Source: Oscillospiraceae bacterium
GTDB lineage: Bacteria; Bacillota; Clostridia; Oscillospirales; Oscillospiraceae
Assembly: GCA_022800525.1 (NCBI GenBank)
Contig: JAAWQM010000001.1
Location: 62,001-126,000 of the forward strand
Reading direction: 5' to 3'
DNA length: 64,000 nt
The position numbers were made by a program, and so were the translations under genes. Under the pieces are notes generated by a model. That model was not told where the DNA came from, ran no database searches, and saw only the letters and a program-made list of their open reading frames with translations. Positions 51,171-59,961 of this stretch are shown piece after piece (the stretch's first letter is position 1; the number at the start of each line of letters is the position of its first letter).

Positions 51171-52859
51171 ATGAAATTTTCAGAGATGCCCTATACCAGA
51201 CCCGACCTGGAAAAGGTCAAAAAGGCCACCGGAGAGATACTGGAAAAACTGAGCTCCGCCGGGACGGCGGAGGAACAGATCAACGCTTACCTGGCCTATG
51301 AGGAGGAGAGCAAGGAGGTAAATACCTCCTGGTCCCTCGCCTACGCCCGCCACACCATCGATACCAGGGACGAATTCTACGACAAGGAGAGCGACTATCT
51401 CGACGAGATCGGCCCGGCCTTCACCGAGCTGGGACAGAGAGTGAGTCTGGCGCTGCTGAATTCCAGGTTCCGCCCCCAGCTGGAGGAGCGCTTCGGCAAG
51501 CTGTGGTTTACCAACCTGGAAATCTCCATACGGTGCATGAAGCCTGAGATCATGGAGCTGATGCAGGAGGAGAACAGGCTGACCAGCGAGTACCAGAAGC
51601 TCTACGCTTCCGCCGCCGTGGAGTGGGAGGGCGAGACCATCCCCCTGCCCAAGCTGGGGCCCTTCCTGCAAAGCCCCGACCGGGCCGTCCGCAAGGCCGC
51701 CTGCGAGGTGAAAGGCCGCTGGTTCGACGCCCATCGGGACCAGCTGGACGAGCTCTATGACAAGCTGGTGAAGAACCGCGACGCCCAGGGCAGGGCCATG
51801 GGCTATGAAAACTATATCCCCCTGGGCTATGACCGCATGGGCCGCAACTCCTGGGGACCCAGGGAGTGCGCCGCCTTCCGGGACCAGATTGCCTCTGATA
51901 TGGTGCCCGTAGTGGCCCGGGTGAAGGCCAATCAGGCCAAGCGCATCGGCGTGGACGCCCTGAAATTCTACGACGATCCCCTGATGTTCCCCGACGGAAA
52001 CGCTGTCCCACAGGGAACGGCAGAGGACATCCTGGCCGCCGGGAGGGAGATGTACCACGAGCTCAGCCCGGAGACCCGGGAGTTCATCGACTTCCTCTAT
52101 GACGGCGAGCTGCTGGACGTGCTCAGCAAGGAGGGCAAGGCCCCCGGCGGCTACTGCACCAGCTTCTCCGCGTATAAGGCCCCCTTCATCTTCGCCAACT
52201 TCAACGGGACCGCCGGCGACGTGGACGTCCTGACCCACGAGGCGGGCCACGCGTTCGCCTTCTACCGGGCGGCGCGGAAGGGTTACCTTGAATCCCTCAT
52301 AAGTCCCACCATGGAGGGCTGCGAGACCCACTCCATGTCCATGGAGTTTCTGACTGCCCCCTGGCACGGGAAATTCTTCGGCCCTGCCACCCGCAAGTAT
52401 GAGATTTACCACTGCGAAGACAGTCTCCGGCTCATCCCCTACTGCTGTCTGGTGGACGAGTTCCAGCACCGGGCGTATGAGGAACCCGGCCTGACCCCTG
52501 CCCAGCGCAATGAGCTGTGGCTTGAGCTGGAAAAGAAGTACCGCCCCTGGCTCGACTTTGAGGACCTGCCCTTCTACAGCAGAGGCGCGGGCTGGCAGCA
52601 GCAGACCCATATTTTTATGAGCCCCCTCTACTATATTGATTACGCGATGGCCCAGACCATGGCCTATCAGTTCTGGCTGGCCTCCCTGGAAAACCGGGAG
52701 GAGGCATGGAAGAAGTATCTGACCTTTGTGGACCTGGGCGGCACCAGAACCTTTGAGGAGCTGGCCCAGGGCGCGGGTATGAAGCTGCCCTACGCCCCCG
52801 GGTGCATCAAAGAGATCGGAGAGAAAATTTCCAGGTGGATTGACGAAAATCCCCTGTAA
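51171..52859 (+). CDS. M3-family oligoendopeptidase
   Basis: Zinc oligopeptidase of the PepF type, 562 aa, cytosolic. The HEAGH zinc motif is in VLTHEAGHAFAFY (about residue 355) with the third ligand region EGCETHSMSMEF. ATG 51171 follows AAAGAAAGGA; the frame remains open for 280 bases upstream, but that stretch is the hairpin array and is not coding. Likely breaks down short peptides. Confidence 0.92.
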   Translation: MKFSEMPYTRPDLEKVKKATGEILEKLSSAGTAEEQINAYLAYEEESKEVNTSWSLAYARHTIDTRDEFYDKESDYLDEIGPAFTELGQRVSLALLNSRFRPQLEERFGKLWFTNLEISIRCMKPEIMELMQEENRLTSEYQKLYASAAVEWEGETIPLPKLGPFLQSPDRAVRKAACEVKGRWFDAHRDQLDELYDKLVKNRDAQGRAMGYENYIPLGYDRMGRNSWGPRECAAFRDQIASDMVPVVARVKANQAKRIGVDALKFYDDPLMFPDGNAVPQGTAEDILAAGREMYHELSPETREFIDFLYDGELLDVLSKEGKAPGGYCTSFSAYKAPFIFANFNGTAGDVDVLTHEAGHAFAFYRAARKGYLESLISPTMEGCETHSMSMEFLTAPWHGKFFGPATRKYEIYHCEDSLRLIPYCCLVDEFQHRAYEEPGLTPAQRNELWLELEKKYRPWLDFEDLPFYSRGAGWQQQTHIFMSPLYYIDYAMAQTMAYQFWLASLENREEAWKKYLTFVDLGGTRTFEELAQGAGMKLPYAPGCIKEIGEKISRWIDENPL

Positions 52860-52934
52860 AACCCCGTCCGCCCTTATGTTTCCTGGGAAATCTGCCGAAA
52901 GATAAATCAAGGAAATAAAAAGGGGGGATTTGGT

Positions 52935-53510
52935 ATGGAGATCAACGCAATCCATCAGATGAGACGCGCGGCGGTTCGCACGGACGAAAAGAAAAAGGAC
53001 GTTCAGGCGGCGTCCGGCTCCGCCAATACGCCGCCAAAGGCGGACAGCCTGTCCCTGACCGGGCGGATGGCCGCCGGTCTGAAGGAGCAAAGTCAAAGGA
53101 TTGCGAGCCTGCTGGAGCAGGACCGGCAGGAGGAGAAGACGCCGGAGCCCTGGGATATGCTGGATGGCGCGTCCGGTGAGGACGGGGACGATGAGGCGGA
53201 CATGCTGGGCGAGCAGCTGAAGGTCATGCAGAGATGCCAGAAGATTGCCGCCCGGATTATGCGGGGTGACAAGGTTCCGCCGGAGGACGAGCGGTATCTG
53301 ATGGAAAACGACCCCGATGGCTACAAGCTGGCCCTGGCGATGCGCACGCCCAAGAAGAAGCCCAAGGAGTGGGACAGCGTCCTGGAGGAGGAGAAGGAGA
53401 AGACCTCCGAAACCAGCGGGGAAGAGGAGACAGCCTCCTCCTGTGAAGCCTCCGGCGGGGCGTCCGATACCGGAGGAGACGCCGGCGGCGCGGCGGACAG
53501 CGGCGAATAA
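52935..53510 (+). CDS. Unknown acidic protein
   Basis: A 191-aa highly charged protein with no signal or membrane segment. N-terminus MEINAIHQMRRAAVRT; a central helical portion (LGEQLKVMQRCQKIAARIMRGDKVPPEDERYLMEND) is the best-conserved-looking part. The C-terminal 60 residues are Glu/Ser/Gly-rich and probably disordered. Strong RBS (AAAGGGGGG) supports translation. I do not recognise it. Confidence 0.7.
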   Translation: MEINAIHQMRRAAVRTDEKKKDVQAASGSANTPPKADSLSLTGRMAAGLKEQSQRIASLLEQDRQEEKTPEPWDMLDGASGEDGDDEADMLGEQLKVMQRCQKIAARIMRGDKVPPEDERYLMENDPDGYKLALAMRTPKKKPKEWDSVLEEEKEKTSETSGEEETASSCEASGGASDTGGDAGGAADSGE

Positions 53511-53511
53511 C

Positions 53512-53551
53512 AAATAAAAAACAGCGCCCGGGGCCGTCAGGTCCCGGGCGC
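53512..53551 (-). terminator. Terminator of htrA
   Basis: On the minus strand GCGCCCGGG pairs with CCCGGGCGC across a ten-base loop and is followed by TGTTTTTTATTTG. It lies about 100 bases past the htrA stop and may also help end the convergent gene. Confidence 0.75.
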
Positions 53552-53649
53552 CGCCTGTCTGCGTTCAGACAGTAATAAAGAAGAGAGAGAAAAAAGAAAG
53601 AGAGAATAAGAAGAAATCAGCAGAAAGCGCGAACATTTATATCAACAGC

Positions 53650-55038
53650 TCAGGCGGCGCTGCCCTGGGCGGAACCGTAGCCGAAGAACTGGTTGAAGAA
53701 GTCCTCCATGCCGCCGTATCCGTCGTAGGGGTCGCTGTAGCCGTTATTGTTTTGCTGGGGCGCGGACTGGGGTTCGGGATCCGCCTGGGGCATATCGGTG
53801 GTGGAGCCGAAAGTCAGCTCCGTGGTCATCACCGTGCCGTCCCGGACAAAGGTGACGGTGGCGGTGTCCCCGGCCTTATAGGTCTTGCTGCCCATGGAGG
53901 AGGTCAGGTCGGACCAGGTGCTGATGGCGGTGGTGCCCAGCATGGTGATTACGTCGCCCTCCTGGAGGCCCGCGGCAGCGGCGGGACCGTTGGCGGTCAC
54001 TTCCGCCACATATACGCCGCTGCGCATCCCGCTCTGGGGATAGTAGGACACGCTCTGGCCCGCAATGCCCATCCAGGCGTGGGAGGTGACCTGTCCGTTC
54101 TCCATGATATCCTTGAGCATGGACAGAACATCGTCAATGGGGATGGCGAAGCCCAGTCCCTCGGCGGCGTCGCCGCTGCCGGTGGTGGAGGTCTTGGCGG
54201 TGATGATGCCCACCACCTCGCCGTACTGGTTGAAGAGGGGGCCGCCGGAGTTGCCGGGGTTGATGTTCGTATCAATCTGGATCATGCTGAAGGGCGTGCC
54301 CTCCAGATTGATCTCCCGGTTGAGGCAGGAGACCACGCCGTGGGCCAGGGAGAAGGTCAGCTGGCCCAGGGGATTGCCGATGGTGGAGACATCCTCGCCC
54401 ACCTTCAGGGAGGCGGAGGTGCCGATGGTCACGGGCTTCAGGCTGGTCTCGCCGGGGTCCACCTTCAGGATGGCGATGTCGTAGTCGGAGTCGCTGCCGA
54501 TGATCTGGGCGTCATAGGTAGTGCCGTCGTTCAGCGTGACCTGGACGGTGCTGGCGCTTTCGATCACGTGGCAGTTGGTGGCGATATAGCCGTCAGAGGT
54601 GAGGATAAAGCCGCTGCCCGCGCTGGCAAACTGCTGCTGGATCTGCTGGCCGAAGATGTTGTAGCCCACCGAGGCGGTGCCGGAGGTGTTGATGCTGACG
54701 CAGCTGTCGATGTTGGCGTCGTAGATCTGGGAGAAGGTGAGGGCCTCGCTGCCGGTGACGCTGACGGTCTCCACCTCCGCCCGGGGACGCTCGCTGATCA
54801 TCATCTGGGTCTCGTTTTTATCGTCCCGGCTGAGGTACCATCCGGCTCCGAAGGAGCCGCCGATGAGCAGCGCCCCGCACAGCGCGATTGCGGTGACCCG
54901 TCTGGCCAGATGCTTTTTGGGCTTGATTTCGGCGGGCATCTGGCTGGGCTGGAAGCCCTGGGCGTCGGAGCGGTAGCTGTAGTGGTACTCGCCGGAGGTG
55001 TCCGGCTGCTGGCTGCTATTGTTATAATCTTCAAACAT
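53650..55038 (-). CDS. htrA: HtrA/DegP-type membrane serine protease
   Basis: Envelope quality-control protease, about 462 aa. Cytoplasmic N-terminus rich in Asn, Gln, Ser and Tyr, one membrane helix (VTAIALCGALLIGGSFGAGW), trypsin-like domain with catalytic His (IATNCHVIES), Asp (SDYDIAILK) and Ser (NPGNSGGPLF), then a PDZ domain (about 340-440) and a Gln/Asn/Tyr-rich tail. ATG 55038 is set by GGGAGG; the frame continues upstream without an RBS. Confidence 0.94.
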   Translation of the reverse strand: MFEDYNNSSQQPDTSGEYHYSYRSDAQGFQPSQMPAEIKPKKHLARRVTAIALCGALLIGGSFGAGWYLSRDDKNETQMMISERPRAEVETVSVTGSEALTFSQIYDANIDSCVSINTSGTASVGYNIFGQQIQQQFASAGSGFILTSDGYIATNCHVIESASTVQVTLNDGTTYDAQIIGSDSDYDIAILKVDPGETSLKPVTIGTSASLKVGEDVSTIGNPLGQLTFSLAHGVVSCLNREINLEGTPFSMIQIDTNINPGNSGGPLFNQYGEVVGIITAKTSTTGSGDAAEGLGFAIPIDDVLSMLKDIMENGQVTSHAWMGIAGQSVSYYPQSGMRSGVYVAEVTANGPAAAAGLQEGDVITMLGTTAISTWSDLTSSMGSKTYKAGDTATVTFVRDGTVMTTELTFGSTTDMPQADPEPQSAPQQNNNGYSDPYDGYGGMEDFFNQFFGYGSAQGSAA

Positions 55039-55153
55039 AGGATTTGCCTCCCTGTATAAAATATTGCTGCAGTGGGGCCTGCAGGCTTGTTTGCTTTCGA
55101 TGGTCTTAGAATACAGGCTATTTATGACAAAAATATGAAGATTTTTTGCAGAG

Positions 55154-55183
55154 ATTATAAACAATGTGAAAAGGAATTATGAA
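55154..55183 (-). promoter_or_regulatory. Candidate sigma-A promoter of htrA
   Basis: Minus strand TTCATA, 18 bases, TATAAT. The -10 is exact, the -35 has two mismatches. It gives a leader of about 110 bases. Confidence 0.5.
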
Positions 55184-55238
55184 TCGGGCTGTCCCGCAGG
55201 GGTTCGCCGCCTCCCCGGGAATTGCGCAGGGCCTGGGA

Positions 55239-56312
55239 TCAATCGCCGAAGCTGATTCCCAGCAGCTTCGCTTCTTTAATGACAGACGACTTCGGGTCAA
55301 CGGCTTTCAGCTTTCCGGCTACGTCCTCCAGGGGAACCCTGACGATCTCCCGATCCTTATAGCCCACCATGAAACCGTACTCGCCCTTGAGGACCAGATC
55401 GCCCGCCTCGCTGCCCAGACGGGAGGCGAACACACGGTCGTAGGGACAGGGGCTGCCGCCGCGCTGGGTATGTCCGGGCACGGTCACCCGCACGTCCAGC
55501 CCGCACCGCTTTTGCAGCTCACCGGCGATTTCATAGCTCACGGAGGGATGCTTGCGGTTGGCGATCTTCTTTTTGTAGTCCTTCTTGGAGAGGGCGGCGT
55601 CCTCCTTGGAGATCGCGCCCTCCGCCACCGCCAGGATGGTGAAGCGGCTGCCGCCGTCGTGGCGGGCCTTGATCTTCTTGGCGATTTTGCCAATGTCATA
55701 GGGGATTTCCGGAATGAGGATGATGTCCGCGCCGCCGGCGATGCCGGCGTTCAGTGTCAGCCAGCCCACCTTGTGTCCCATGACCTCCACGATGAAAATG
55801 CGCCCGTGGGAGGCGGCGGTGGTATGGATGCAGTCGATTGCGTCCGTGGCCACGTTGACCGCGCTCTGGAAGCCAAAGGTCATATCCGTGCCCCACAGGT
55901 CGTTGTCGATGGTCTTGGGCAAAGTGATGACGTTCAGCCCCTCGGTACGCAGGAGGTTGGCGGTCTTGTGGGTGCCGTTGCCGCCCAGGATGACCAGACA
56001 GTCCAGCTGGAGCTTATAATAGGTCTGCTTCATGGCGGCCACCTTGTCCATGCCGTCTTCGCCGGGGAGCCGGATCGTTTTGAAGGGAGTGCGGGAGCTG
56101 CCCAGGAAGGTACCGCCCTTGGTGAGGATGCCGGTGAAGTCAGCATAGTTCAGGAGACGGAAGCGGCCATAGATGAGGCCCTGATAGCCGTCCTGAAAGC
56201 CGTAGATCTCCACATCCTCCTTTGCGTTGAAAAGCGTCTTGGCGACGCCCCGCATGGCGGCGTTCAGCGCCTGACAATCTCCGCCGCTGGTGAGCATACC
56301 GATTCGTTTCAT
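55239..56312 (-). CDS. pfkA: 6-phosphofructokinase, phosphoryl donor uncertain
   Basis: Glycolytic phosphofructokinase, 357 aa. The N-terminus IGMLTSGGDCQALNAAMRG and the catalytic block PKTIDNDLWGTD are clear; VPGHTQRGGSPCPYDR follows. The nucleotide site reads GGNGTHKTA instead of GGDGS, so the usual Mg-binding Asp is Asn. The Lys in PKTIDND is typical of pyrophosphate-dependent enzymes, whereas the following Gly in GGNG is typical of ATP enzymes. The donor cannot be settled from sequence. Good RBS AAGGAGGG; own promoter upstream. Confidence 0.9.
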   Translation of the reverse strand: MKRIGMLTSGGDCQALNAAMRGVAKTLFNAKEDVEIYGFQDGYQGLIYGRFRLLNYADFTGILTKGGTFLGSSRTPFKTIRLPGEDGMDKVAAMKQTYYKLQLDCLVILGGNGTHKTANLLRTEGLNVITLPKTIDNDLWGTDMTFGFQSAVNVATDAIDCIHTTAASHGRIFIVEVMGHKVGWLTLNAGIAGGADIILIPEIPYDIGKIAKKIKARHDGGSRFTILAVAEGAISKEDAALSKKDYKKKIANRKHPSVSYEIAGELQKRCGLDVRVTVPGHTQRGGSPCPYDRVFASRLGSEAGDLVLKGEYGFMVGYKDREIVRVPLEDVAGKLKAVDPKSSVIKEAKLLGISFGD

Positions 56313-56373
56313 GGAAAAGCCCTCCTTGTTATTTGGTTACTTCCGGACTTGAAGAGCGGAAGCATATGCCTTG

Positions 56374-56451
56374 GTATGCGGCGGCCGCCGCATACGGCGG
56401 CGGGCCTGCCGGTTCCTTCCATAGTATATACCTTTTCTTCTGCGTTCTCAA
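56374..56451 (-). promoter_or_regulatory. Promoter and leader palindrome of the phosphofructokinase gene
   Basis: Minus strand TTGAGA, 17 bases, TATACT (56451-56423) is a strong sigma-A promoter. Its leader contains a perfect 22-base palindrome at 56374-56395 (arms GTATGCGGCGG and CCGCCGCATAC). This could be a protein-binding operator or a stable 5' hairpin. Confidence 0.78.
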
Positions 56452-56515
56452 GGGGGACGGAAATTTTTTTGGACAACCGTTTCCGCTTTGCGTCTCTGCA
56501 TTCACTGCTGCCAAC

Positions 56516-57111
56516 TTAAGGCAGGACGGGCTTTTTATTGATATAGAAATGCTTTGAGCGGGGATTATTTCGAGCAGGAGAACGATCCGTGCGAATGGGT
56601 CCAGGATAAGCGGCAATATCACGGGAAAGGCGGTTGGACAAGGCGCGACGGAGATGGGGATCGTGCTCCGGCAAAATGAGAAAAAAGCGATTCCTCAAAC
56701 AGGCAATCGCGCGATTCAAATTATCTTTTCTGGCATATTTCAGTTTTGTCCCCTGGTCATTATCCTGGATTTGTTTTGTAGCGTCAGCGGCGCGGATCAT
56801 TGCAAAACCGGCGGTGCAGGCGGTGGCATAAAAATCCTGGCGGACACTCACTCCTGTCTTGACTGAGAAATTTTCCAGCTGGAGTTTGGATTTCAAGATG
56901 TCAGAGGCTGTTTCAATGGCCCAACATCTGAAATACAATATGTGAGCGCGTCAGGATCCTGCGCATGGATCTCAGCGATTCCATCCGCGAATTTACGCAC
57001 ATATTCCGGGTTCAAGTTCGCTCTTGCTTTGGAAAATGACTGCTTGCTGGCGGATTCTTTCTCAATATACCCGAAAAAACGGTCCATTCTAAGTTGCAGA
57101 CTGCATACCAA
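56516..57111 (-). pseudogene. IS4-family transposase remnant (internally deleted)
   Basis: Two minus-strand pieces in different frames. Upstream piece (57111-56893): RMDRFFGYIEKESASKQSFS, typical of the transposase N-terminal third. Downstream piece (56938-56516): YFRCWAIETASDILKSKLQL and LKYARKDNLNRAIACLRNRF, typical of the C-terminal third with the conserved Y-x-x-R-W-x-I-E motif. The whole catalytic middle is missing and the join shifts frame near 56920, so it is inactive. Confidence 0.82.
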
Positions 57112-57231
57112 GGCTTTTGTGTGCGTTTTGCCGTTATCCGCTCAAGTTGACGGCAGTGTCTCTGCATGATTAAAATAAAAAACGCCCCAGGCGTTTTTCG
57201 GCGGAGGTAACGGATTCGGCATCTCCCGCTG

Positions 57232-57264
57232 AAAAAAGAGGGAGAAGCAACTTGCTTCTCCCTC
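57232..57264 (-). terminator. Terminator of tRNA-Gly
   Basis: Perfect 13-bp arms (GAGGGAGAAGCAA and complement) around a single central base, followed on the minus strand by TTTTTT. It starts 5 bases after the tRNA. Confidence 0.92.
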
Positions 57265-57269
57265 CAGAC

Positions 57270-57345
57270 TGGAGCGGGCGACGGGGCTCGAACCCGCTAC
57301 CTCCACCTTGGCAAGGTGGCGCTCTACCAGATGAGCTACGCCCGC
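57270..57345 (-). tRNA. tRNA-Gly, anticodon GCC
   Basis: The 76-base minus-strand sequence folds as a cloverleaf: acceptor GCGGGCG / CGCCCGC, D arm with AGCTCATCTGGTAGAGC, anticodon loop TTGCCAA, T arm with GGTTCGAGCC, and an encoded CCA end. Anticodon GCC reads GGC and GGU glycine codons. Confidence 0.97.
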
Positions 57346-57357
57346 AGAACACAATGG

Positions 57358-57386
57358 ATTATAGCAGGCATCGCTCATTTTGTCAA
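57358..57386 (-). promoter_or_regulatory. Consensus sigma-A promoter of tRNA-Gly
   Basis: Minus strand TTGACA, 17 bases, TATAAT, exact in both boxes and spacing. It is 12 bases upstream of the tRNA 5' end. Confidence 0.95.
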
Positions 57387-57485
57387 GCCCCTATCCCAAA
57401 TTTTTCGGTGGATTTTTCAGCCCCTGACCTTTCGGGAATGAGCGGGCGGTTATCCATTGTGGATAACTGCTTTGACATTTTCCCT

Positions 57486-57895
57486 TGCGAGAAAAATTAA
57501 GGGAAAATCTTTCTGGCCCATCTGGAAAAGAAAGACTGGAACTATTTGATCCGGGTCCGGGACAAAGATCAGGTCATCGCATACGGCGCGCCTCTGCCCG
57601 ACCGGCCGGAGTCCCCCTCGAGCTCACCTTGGACCGGCTGACCCGGCGGCAGCTGGAGGCTCAGGGGATCTCCGTCCCGGAGACCTGTTACCGTGTTCCA
57701 CCCGCAATGACCTCTGGCGGTTGTTTTTCCGGAGCCAATACACACGATATCAACCTGTTGGAAGCTACCTTGGATCATATAGTGGTTCTTCGTCCGGAAC
57801 CAGATGAAGCACACTCCTGGAGTCTGTGCCTGGACGCTGACTATATTGGCAGCAATGAAAAGGTGCAGTCGCGTGGCTATACGCCCCATATTTGT
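57486..57895 (+). pseudogene. Fragments of two transposases (IS4-type and IS5-type)
   Basis: 57493-57610 encodes IFLAHLEKKDWNYLIRVRDK in one frame. LTLDRLTRRQLEAQGI follows in another near 57625-57665. Both resemble the DDE region of IS4-family transposases. From about 57750 the frame reads LLEATLDHIVVLRPEPDE and LCLDADYIG, the late DDE region of an IS5-type transposase. Frames are broken and no full gene exists. 57896-58210 shows no further gene. Confidence 0.7.
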
Positions 57896-58210
57896 CCTCG
57901 TTTTTGTTCAGTTTGCTTGTGTGGTTGTTGTCTGGCGCAGATTCTGGCGCGTTCATTGCTGATTCAAGGGGGGCTTCATCCGACTTAACAGGTCGAATCG
58001 TTCTTCCCACCCTTTGTTCGTTATTTACGGATAAGCTCCAAATCATGCTATAATCATTCGGTCAACGTCTGAGAGAACCTCCTGCTTTGTTTGACTGTGG
58101 TTGCCAGACTACTCTCATCTTTCCGCAGGAGCTTCTCTCTTTTGCTAAAGCTTTTTTATCGATCCCCAGTTGAAATGGGGGGGTTATGTCGCTAAAGCGC
58201 CAATAACAGA

Positions 58211-58245
58211 AAGGAAGCTGGGTCGGCGCCCAGCTTCCTTTTCTG
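58211..58245. terminator. Bidirectional terminator
   Basis: AAGGAAGCTGGG pairs with CCCAGCTTCCTT around TCGGCG, with TTTTC on the plus side and a T-containing tract on the minus side. It lies 18 bases past the stop of the minus-strand lipoprotein gene. Confidence 0.82.
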
Positions 58246-58262
58246 CGTATAAATGATGATGC

Positions 58263-59117
58263 TTACTGCTTTGCCTCGTCGGGGATGGAGAACTCAGTGG
58301 CGCTGTTGAAATTGGAGCAGGTCATGGACATGGTCATCTCGGGGATGCTCATGGTCAGGCCCTCGGCCTGCTCGCCCATACTCTCCAGAATGGCACTCAT
58401 CAGGCCGTCCATGACAGCAGTCATGTCCATGTCGTAGCGCACGGGGTACAGATCGGCCTCGGAGATCCACAGGGTCACCTGGATGTCGCCCAGACCGGAG
58501 AGCATCTCCTCCATCTGGCTCTCGCTCAGGCCAAGGCTGCTCATGGAGTCCAGCGCGCCGGATTCCATCATGACATCCTTCATGTTATCCCCGGTGATGA
58601 CGCCGGTGTACTTGTAGGCGCTGATGCCGTCCACCGTCTCGGTACCCTCCTGCTTGAAGCTGCTGGCGCTGTCGATGTACGCGGACATGCTCTGGCTGAC
58701 CTCATACTGGCCCAGGTCCTCGGCGGTGGCGGGAGCGGAATACCAGCTGGTTCCGTCGTTCATATACATCATGTAGCTGCCGTCGTCGGCCTGCTCGGCG
58801 TAGATGGAGATGGTGGCGCTCTGACCGGCCATTTCGGTGGTGGCCTCCACCTTCATCCGCATGGGATCGGTGAACATGGTCATGTCCATGCTGGTGACGG
58901 TTTCCGTGGTCTCGCCGCCGGCTTCCATCGTCATGTTCATGGACATGGCGGCGTCCATGCTGGTGGCGGAACTCATGTTGGCCATGGCGGTCACCATGGG
59001 GTCTTTTCCGTCTGTCTGGTCCCCGCCGCCTGCGCCATCGCCGCCGCAGGCGGTCAGGCTCAGTGCCAGAATGGCTGCGGCGATCAGCGCCGCAATACGG
59101 TTCGTCCTTTTCTTCAT
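58263..59117 (-). CDS. Met-rich lipoprotein (DUF6612-like)
   Basis: A 284-aa predicted lipoprotein (signal ALIAAAILALSLTACGG, Cys about residue 24). The mature part has a beta-rich layout with repeated ESMDMTM-like strands, KVEATTEMAGQSATISIYAE, YEVSQSMSAYIDSA and a C-terminal LWISEADLYPVRYDMDMT. This resembles LppX/LolA-like lipid-carrier folds annotated as DUF6612 in Firmicutes. It is unusually Met-rich. Own promoter and terminator, single gene. Confidence 0.78.
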   Translation of the reverse strand: MKKRTNRIAALIAAAILALSLTACGGDGAGGGDQTDGKDPMVTAMANMSSATSMDAAMSMNMTMEAGGETTETVTSMDMTMFTDPMRMKVEATTEMAGQSATISIYAEQADDGSYMMYMNDGTSWYSAPATAEDLGQYEVSQSMSAYIDSASSFKQEGTETVDGISAYKYTGVITGDNMKDVMMESGALDSMSSLGLSESQMEEMLSGLGDIQVTLWISEADLYPVRYDMDMTAVMDGLMSAILESMGEQAEGLTMSIPEMTMSMTCSNFNSATEFSIPDEAKQ

Positions 59118-59168
59118 AATTTCTTTTCCTCCAAATGCTTGTTATTTGTTTGGGCTAACGCCCGGCAT

Positions 59169-59197
59169 ATTGTAGCACCGCTTCCACGCTATTGCAA
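59169..59197 (-). promoter_or_regulatory. Sigma-A promoter of the Met-rich lipoprotein gene
   Basis: Minus strand TTGCAA, 17 bases, TACAAT, one or two mismatches per box; leader about 45 bases. Confidence 0.78.
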
Positions 59198-59232
59198 GGA
59201 GAAGATATTGTCTTAAAGGAAAATTAAGAATC

Positions 59233-59277
59233 TTGACAGCGTCCGGTTCCTGTGCTATATTACGTTCGAAATTGAAC
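59233..59277 (+). promoter_or_regulatory. Promoter and candidate operator of the MarR gene
   Basis: TTGACA, 17 bases, TATATT (59233-59261), followed by the imperfect palindrome GTTCGAAATTGAAC (59264-59277) across the start site. A palindrome in this place is typical of MarR self-repression. Confidence 0.75.
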
Positions 59278-59293
59278 AAAAGGAGGGGACGCC

Positions 59294-59761
59294 ATGCTGC
59301 CGGCGTTTTTTATCCGCTCCAGAGGAGTGGCGAAGCTCTATAACAGCCTTTTTGTCTCTCTGCTGGAAACATATCAGCTGACGCAACTGGAGGTTGACAT
59401 TATCCTGTTTCTGGCGAACAATCCGGATTTTGACACCGCCCGCGATATTGTGGAGAAGCGGCATCTGGCGAAATCCCATGTTTCTTCCGGGGTGGAGTCC
59501 CTGGCCAGCCGGGGGCTGCTGGACCGCTCCCGTCAGGATGGCAACCGCAAGACCATCCACCTGCGCCTCACGGAGCGGGCCGCGCCCATTGTTGAGGAGG
59601 GCCGCGCGGTTCAGCTGCGCTATGGCGAGCTCCTGCTGGAGGGGTTCTCCAGGCAGGAGAGGGAGCAGCTGTTCCGCTTCCTGGAGCGGGTCGGTGAAAA
59701 TGTGGATCGTGCCCTGACCGATGCCCCGGCGGGGCCTACTTTTCCCTCGTGGGAAAAGTAG
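59294..59761 (+). CDS. MarR-family transcriptional regulator
   Basis: Winged-helix regulator, about 155 aa. Recognition region: LTQLEVDIILFLANNPDFDTARDI, HLAKSHVSSGVESLASRGLL (helix-turn-helix) and wing DRSRQDGNRKTIHLRLT. Flanking helices provide dimerisation. The last nine residues (PTFPSWEK region) and the stop codon lie in the start of a dispersed repeat, so the original C-terminus was probably replaced. No target gene lies next to it, so its regulon is unknown. Confidence 0.88.
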   Translation: MLPAFFIRSRGVAKLYNSLFVSLLETYQLTQLEVDIILFLANNPDFDTARDIVEKRHLAKSHVSSGVESLASRGLLDRSRQDGNRKTIHLRLTERAAPIVEEGRAVQLRYGELLLEGFSRQEREQLFRFLERVGENVDRALTDAPAGPTFPSWEK

Positions 59762-59961
59762 CAAAAGCACGCTCAAGGGGGCGATCCCCCCTTGAGAATC
59801 TCCTGAGTGTCAGGTTTTTGTTCGCCCTCCGACGATACCCTGGTTTGTTCTGACTGATTGCCTTCGTTGGTGCGCCGGCCTTCTGCGTCTACCCACTTAC
59901 GCTATCGGTGGCGGGTCGCTGCAGCAACGCTGCTGGGCAGTGGTGCGCCAGCAACAATGAC
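59737..59961 (-). repeat. ~250-bp dispersed repeat, copy 2 (inverted relative to copy 1)
   Basis: Reverse complement matches 42932-43184: GCGCACCACTGCCCAGCAG, GCCGGCGCACCAACGAAGG and ATTCTCAAGGGGGGG are shared. The end hairpin here is CTACTTTTCCC / GGGAAAAGTAG, whereas copy 1 has TTCTTTTCC / GGGAAAAGAA, so both arms changed together. It overlaps the 3' end of the MarR gene. Confidence 0.8.

Noticed and set aside
52894..52912. GCCGAAAGATAAA as a sigma-28 -10 box before the acidic protein
   Set aside because: The octamer is interrupted and no -35 lies 15 bases upstream.
51180..53513. 777-codon minus-strand open frame
   Set aside because: Antisense to the M3 peptidase and the acidic protein, both of which have RBSs and motifs.
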